From positions 1,142,501 through 1,206,500 of the forward strand of contig NC_009515.1 of assembly GCF_000016525.1 (NCBI RefSeq): 64,000 bases of DNA, read 5' to 3'. The translations under genes were made by a program, and so were the position numbers. This DNA comes from Methanobrevibacter smithii ATCC 35061. GTDB lineage: Archaea > Methanobacteriota > Methanobacteria > Methanobacteriales > Methanobacteriaceae. Below the pieces are notes generated by a model that searched no databases, had not been told where the DNA came from, and worked only from the letters and a program-made list of their open reading frames with translations. Position 1 is the first letter of the stretch, and every line of letters starts with the position of its first letter. Below, in pieces: positions 61,630 to 64,000 of this stretch.

Positions 61630-61657
61630 ATAATATCAATAAATAATGATGTACTAT

Positions 61658-61729
61658 GGTTCCGTGGTCTAGTGGTATGATACCTCCCTTACAAGGAGGG
61701 GATCACGAGTTCGAATCTCGTCGGAACCA
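61658..61729 (+). tRNA. tRNA-Val(UAC)
   Basis: A 72-nt cloverleaf: acceptor GGTTCCG/CGGAACC plus discriminator A, anticodon stem CCTCC/GGAGG around loop CTTACAA (anticodon TAC), and a T-loop GAGTTCGAATCTC. The CCA end is not encoded and there is no intron. Confidence 0.96.
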
Positions 61730-61915
61730 CTTCTTAACTATTTTTAAAAATTTAACTATTATTATATGAATATTTTATCGTTTTCTAACTACTTTTTCTA
61801 AAATTTTTGAATAGAATTATGGAAAATATTCAATTTATTAAACAGAGCTAAATCAAAAGATTAATAAATATACAATTCTATAAACAAAAGTATAGAAATT
61901 AATAGGTGAACCAAA

Positions 61916-62743
61916 ATGGTTGTAAAAATAGGAATTATAAAAAGTGGAAATATTGGAACTTCTCCAGTATTAGACCTTCTTTTAGATGAAAGAGCAGACA
62001 GACCAAATATTGATGTAAGAGTATTCGGATCTGGAGCAAAAATGAATCCTGAACAAGTAGAAGATGTTGTACCAAAAGTTGATCAATTTGACCCAGATTT
62101 CTGTATCTTCATTAGCCCAAACCCAGGAGCACCTGGACCAGCTAAAGCAAGAGAATTGTTATCTGAAAAAGACATCCCGGCTATTATCATTGGTGATGCA
62201 CCAGGTAAAGGTAAAAAAGATGAAATGGATGAACAAGGATTAGGATACATTATTGTAATGTCTGACCCTATGATTGGTGCAAAAAGAGAATGGTTAGACC
62301 CAACTGAAATGGCTATTTTCAACGCAGATATTCTCAAAGTGCTTGCAGAAACCGGAGCTTTAAGATTAGTTCAAAACACAATTGACGGTGTAATTGACGG
62401 AGCTGCAGCAGGAAATATCGAATTACCTAAACTTATAATTACTGCTGAAAAAGCTGTTGAAGCAGCTGGATTTGAAAACCCATATGCAAAAGCAAAAGCT
62501 ATTGCAGCATATGAAATGGCTGGAGCTGTTGCAAACTTAGATATGAAAGGATGTTTCATGACCAAAGGTTTCGAAAACTTCATCCCATTAGTAGCAGCAG
62601 CACATGAAATGGCAGCATCTGCAGCAGCATTAGCTGATGAAGCTAGAGAAATTGAAAAAGGAAACGATTCTGTTTTAAGAACCCCTCACATGAAAGAGGG
62701 TAACACTGGTTGCAAAACCGACTTAATCAGTAAACCAGAATAA
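61916..62743 (+). CDS. mtd: F420-dependent methylenetetrahydromethanopterin dehydrogenase
   Basis: A 275-residue Mtd: VVKIGIIKSGNIGTSPVLDL at the N terminus, FISPNPGAPGPAKAREL, IIGDAPGKGKKDEM, MIGAKREWLDPTEMA. It reduces methenyl- to methylene-tetrahydromethanopterin with F420H2 in methanogenesis from CO2. AATAGGTGAACCAAA precedes ATG 61916. Codon use looks smoother than in the neighbours, as expected for a highly expressed gene. A terminator follows. Confidence 0.97.
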   Translation: MVVKIGIIKSGNIGTSPVLDLLLDERADRPNIDVRVFGSGAKMNPEQVEDVVPKVDQFDPDFCIFISPNPGAPGPAKARELLSEKDIPAIIIGDAPGKGKKDEMDEQGLGYIIVMSDPMIGAKREWLDPTEMAIFNADILKVLAETGALRLVQNTIDGVIDGAAAGNIELPKLIITAEKAVEAAGFENPYAKAKAIAAYEMAGAVANLDMKGCFMTKGFENFIPLVAAAHEMAASAAALADEAREIEKGNDSVLRTPHMKEGNTGCKTDLISKPE

Positions 62744-62756
62744 ATATAAAAATTAA

Positions 62757-62791
62757 AAGTAGCTTTTTAGCTACTTACATTATCTTTTTTT
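62757..62791 (+). terminator. Terminator after mtd
   Basis: AAGTAGCT (62757-62764), a TTTT loop and AGCTACTT (62769-62776) form an 8-bp stem; a T-run follows near 62784-62791. Confidence 0.55.
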
Positions 62792-62816
62792 AGACAACAA
62801 AATTTTTTAAAAAAAA

Positions 62817-63452
62817 TTAATTCTTTATAAATCTTTTAGCTATTTTTTTTATCATTGTTGCAAAAAGCACAATAACATAAACATACATACCTGCTAAAGG
62901 ATTGAACAATGCCAATACTATTGATATCAAAGCCAACACTGGTGGAATACTTAATTCAATAAGCATAATCCTTTTATGAGGTTCTATAAACTTATAAATC
63001 CTTTCTTTAACTAAATTTTCTTTAAATAAATAAATATATAAAATCAGATAAAGCAATCCAACCAACAGGATAATCAAACTAAAAATAATTACGCTTTGAG
63101 AGTAATGATAAAAAGACAATACAAAAGAAGTTGAAAACGGTATTAAAACCACCAATGCCAAAATAGCCAAATTTATTGTAAGAATAGTATTATCCACTTT
63201 TTTATACATCGGAATAGCATTAGTAGATGCCCAAAAATTTGAAAGAATAATAAAACTAATTAAATACAGGGATAACTGCGGCAACAGATTATTAACCATG
63301 TAATCATTTAATTGAGCAGAAGAATGTATTGAATTAACTGACGGAACAACAATCTCCAAAGCAAGCAAAGTCAAAGCTACAGCATAAACTCCATCAGTTA
63401 TTGCACTTAAACGATCATGAGATGCCCGTTGAGAGAAATCTTCACCTGCCAC
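62817..63452 (-). CDS. TMEM175-family (DUF1211) membrane protein, putative potassium channel
   Basis: A 211-residue membrane protein with about six hydrophobic segments. The family motif appears in RLSAITDGVYAVALTLLALEI near the N terminus; the usual FSDGVFAIA has ITDGVYAVA here. Family members studied elsewhere are K+ channels. It starts with GTG 63452 immediately after the hisB stop codon, with AAGGTG upstream inside hisB, so it is co-transcribed. The pairing with histidine synthesis has no obvious meaning. Confidence 0.75.
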   Translation of the reverse strand: MAGEDFSQRASHDRLSAITDGVYAVALTLLALEIVVPSVNSIHSSAQLNDYMVNNLLPQLSLYLISFIILSNFWASTNAIPMYKKVDNTILTINLAILALVVLIPFSTSFVLSFYHYSQSVIIFSLIILLVGLLYLILYIYLFKENLVKERIYKFIEPHKRIMLIELSIPPVLALISIVLALFNPLAGMYVYVIVLFATMIKKIAKRFIKN

Positions 63453-64000
63453 TTATAAAACACCTTTTGTACTAGGAATCTCATCATGCTCTATCTTTAT
63501 TGCTTCTTTTAATGATTTGGCAAAAGCTTTAAAGACCGCTTCAGCCTGATGATGATCATTTGCTCCTTTTGAAACCCCGTAAATATTTAATTTAGCCGAA
63601 GATACAAATGACTCAAAAAAGTGAACAACAATTTCAGAAGTCATGTCTCCAATTTTTTCATTAGTAAAATCAAATTCCATATTGCAATAGCTGCGCCCAC
63701 TAATATCAATAGCTACTTTAGCTACTGATTCATCCATAGGTACTGTAGCATCAGCCATTCTTTTAATTCCCCTTTTATCTCCAATAGCTTGCCTGAAAGC
63801 TTCACCCAATAATATACCGACATCTTCAATAGTGTGATGGTCATCAATTTCAATGTCTCCTTTTGCATCAACAACCAAATCAATCATTGAATGTTTTGAA
63901 AATGCCTCCAGCATATGATTAAAAAAATTCACACCAGTTGAAATATTATATTTTCCCTTTCCGTCAAGATTCATTTCTATTTGTATATCTGTTTCAGATG
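63453..64000 (-). CDS. hisB: Imidazoleglycerol-phosphate dehydratase, N terminus cut by window edge
   Basis: The frame runs to the right edge without a stop: codons before ATG 63974 read SETDIQIE, so the true start lies beyond 64000. Visible motifs: [25 protein letters not shown] (metal His residues), [20 protein letters not shown] (second His pair) and DIPSTKGVL at the end. The enzyme catalyses the seventh step of histidine synthesis. It is followed directly by a TMEM175-like gene. Confidence 0.95.

Overview
The window looks like a stretch of a Methanobrevibacter chromosome, most likely M. smithii or a close relative. Support comes from very AT-rich DNA, archaeal replication and translation genes (RFC small and large subunits, Hef, S15, Kae1-Bud32), a methanogenesis gene (mtd), a pair of Mur-type ligases as expected for pseudomurein synthesis, adhesin-like surface proteins with beta-helix and Ig-like repeats, and a complete insertion sequence whose size (1381 bp), 29-bp terminal inverted repeats and 8-bp target duplication fit ISM1 of M. 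smithii. GGTGA/GGAGG-type ribosome-binding sites and several TTG/GTG starts occur throughout.

Layout. 1-426 holds the start of a YchF-type GTPase (runs off the left edge). 511-4186 is a tight operon: metallophosphoesterase, membrane phosphodiesterase-like protein, CbiE. 4315-7712 is a secreted four-module Ig-like protein plus a small membrane protein. 7758-12566 has a Get3/ArsA ATPase, NadE and LeuRS. 12645-15352 has small membrane proteins, TrmI and an HtpX protease carrying an EF-hand-like loop. 15468-19427 has RFC small and large subunits, an orphan protein and AroE. 19483-24713 has a CPBP protease, HisRS, HisI, a PIN-ATPase-KH protein and a TIM-barrel protein. 24696-28810 has Ogt, a cation/proton antiporter behind a fluoride (crcB) riboswitch, and Hef.

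28951-43026 is one giant (4691-codon) adhesin-like gene with two kinds of in-frame tandem repeat (1236/1080 bp and 795 bp). ISM1 sits 35 bp upstream of its start codon. 44816-47726 is the Mur-ligase pair. 47961-51477 is a collinear run rdgB-rpsO-recJ-acnX, and its probable upstream partner kae1-bud32 lies at 55241-56848 on the same strand. The two are separated by about 3.7 kb of accessory DNA: a dead ISM1-type transposase fragment, two copies of a 54-nt hairpin repeat, two AAA ATPases and a 23-bp tandem repeat. 57002-64000 carries an orphan plus CobT, UppP and IlvE, an M48 protease with three zinc ribbons, tRNA-Val(UAC), mtd, a TMEM175-like channel and the truncated hisB.

Most of the window is housekeeping. 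The strongest second-look items are the fluoride riboswitch in front of an antiporter with an apparent Shine-Dalgarno switch, ISM1 placed in the leader of the giant adhesin, the in-frame repeat architecture of that adhesin and the ordered cassette it shares with a second surface protein, the EF-hand-like loop in HtpX, and the accessory insertion between kae1-bud32 and rdgB. All calls rest on reading the sequence; no database search was run.
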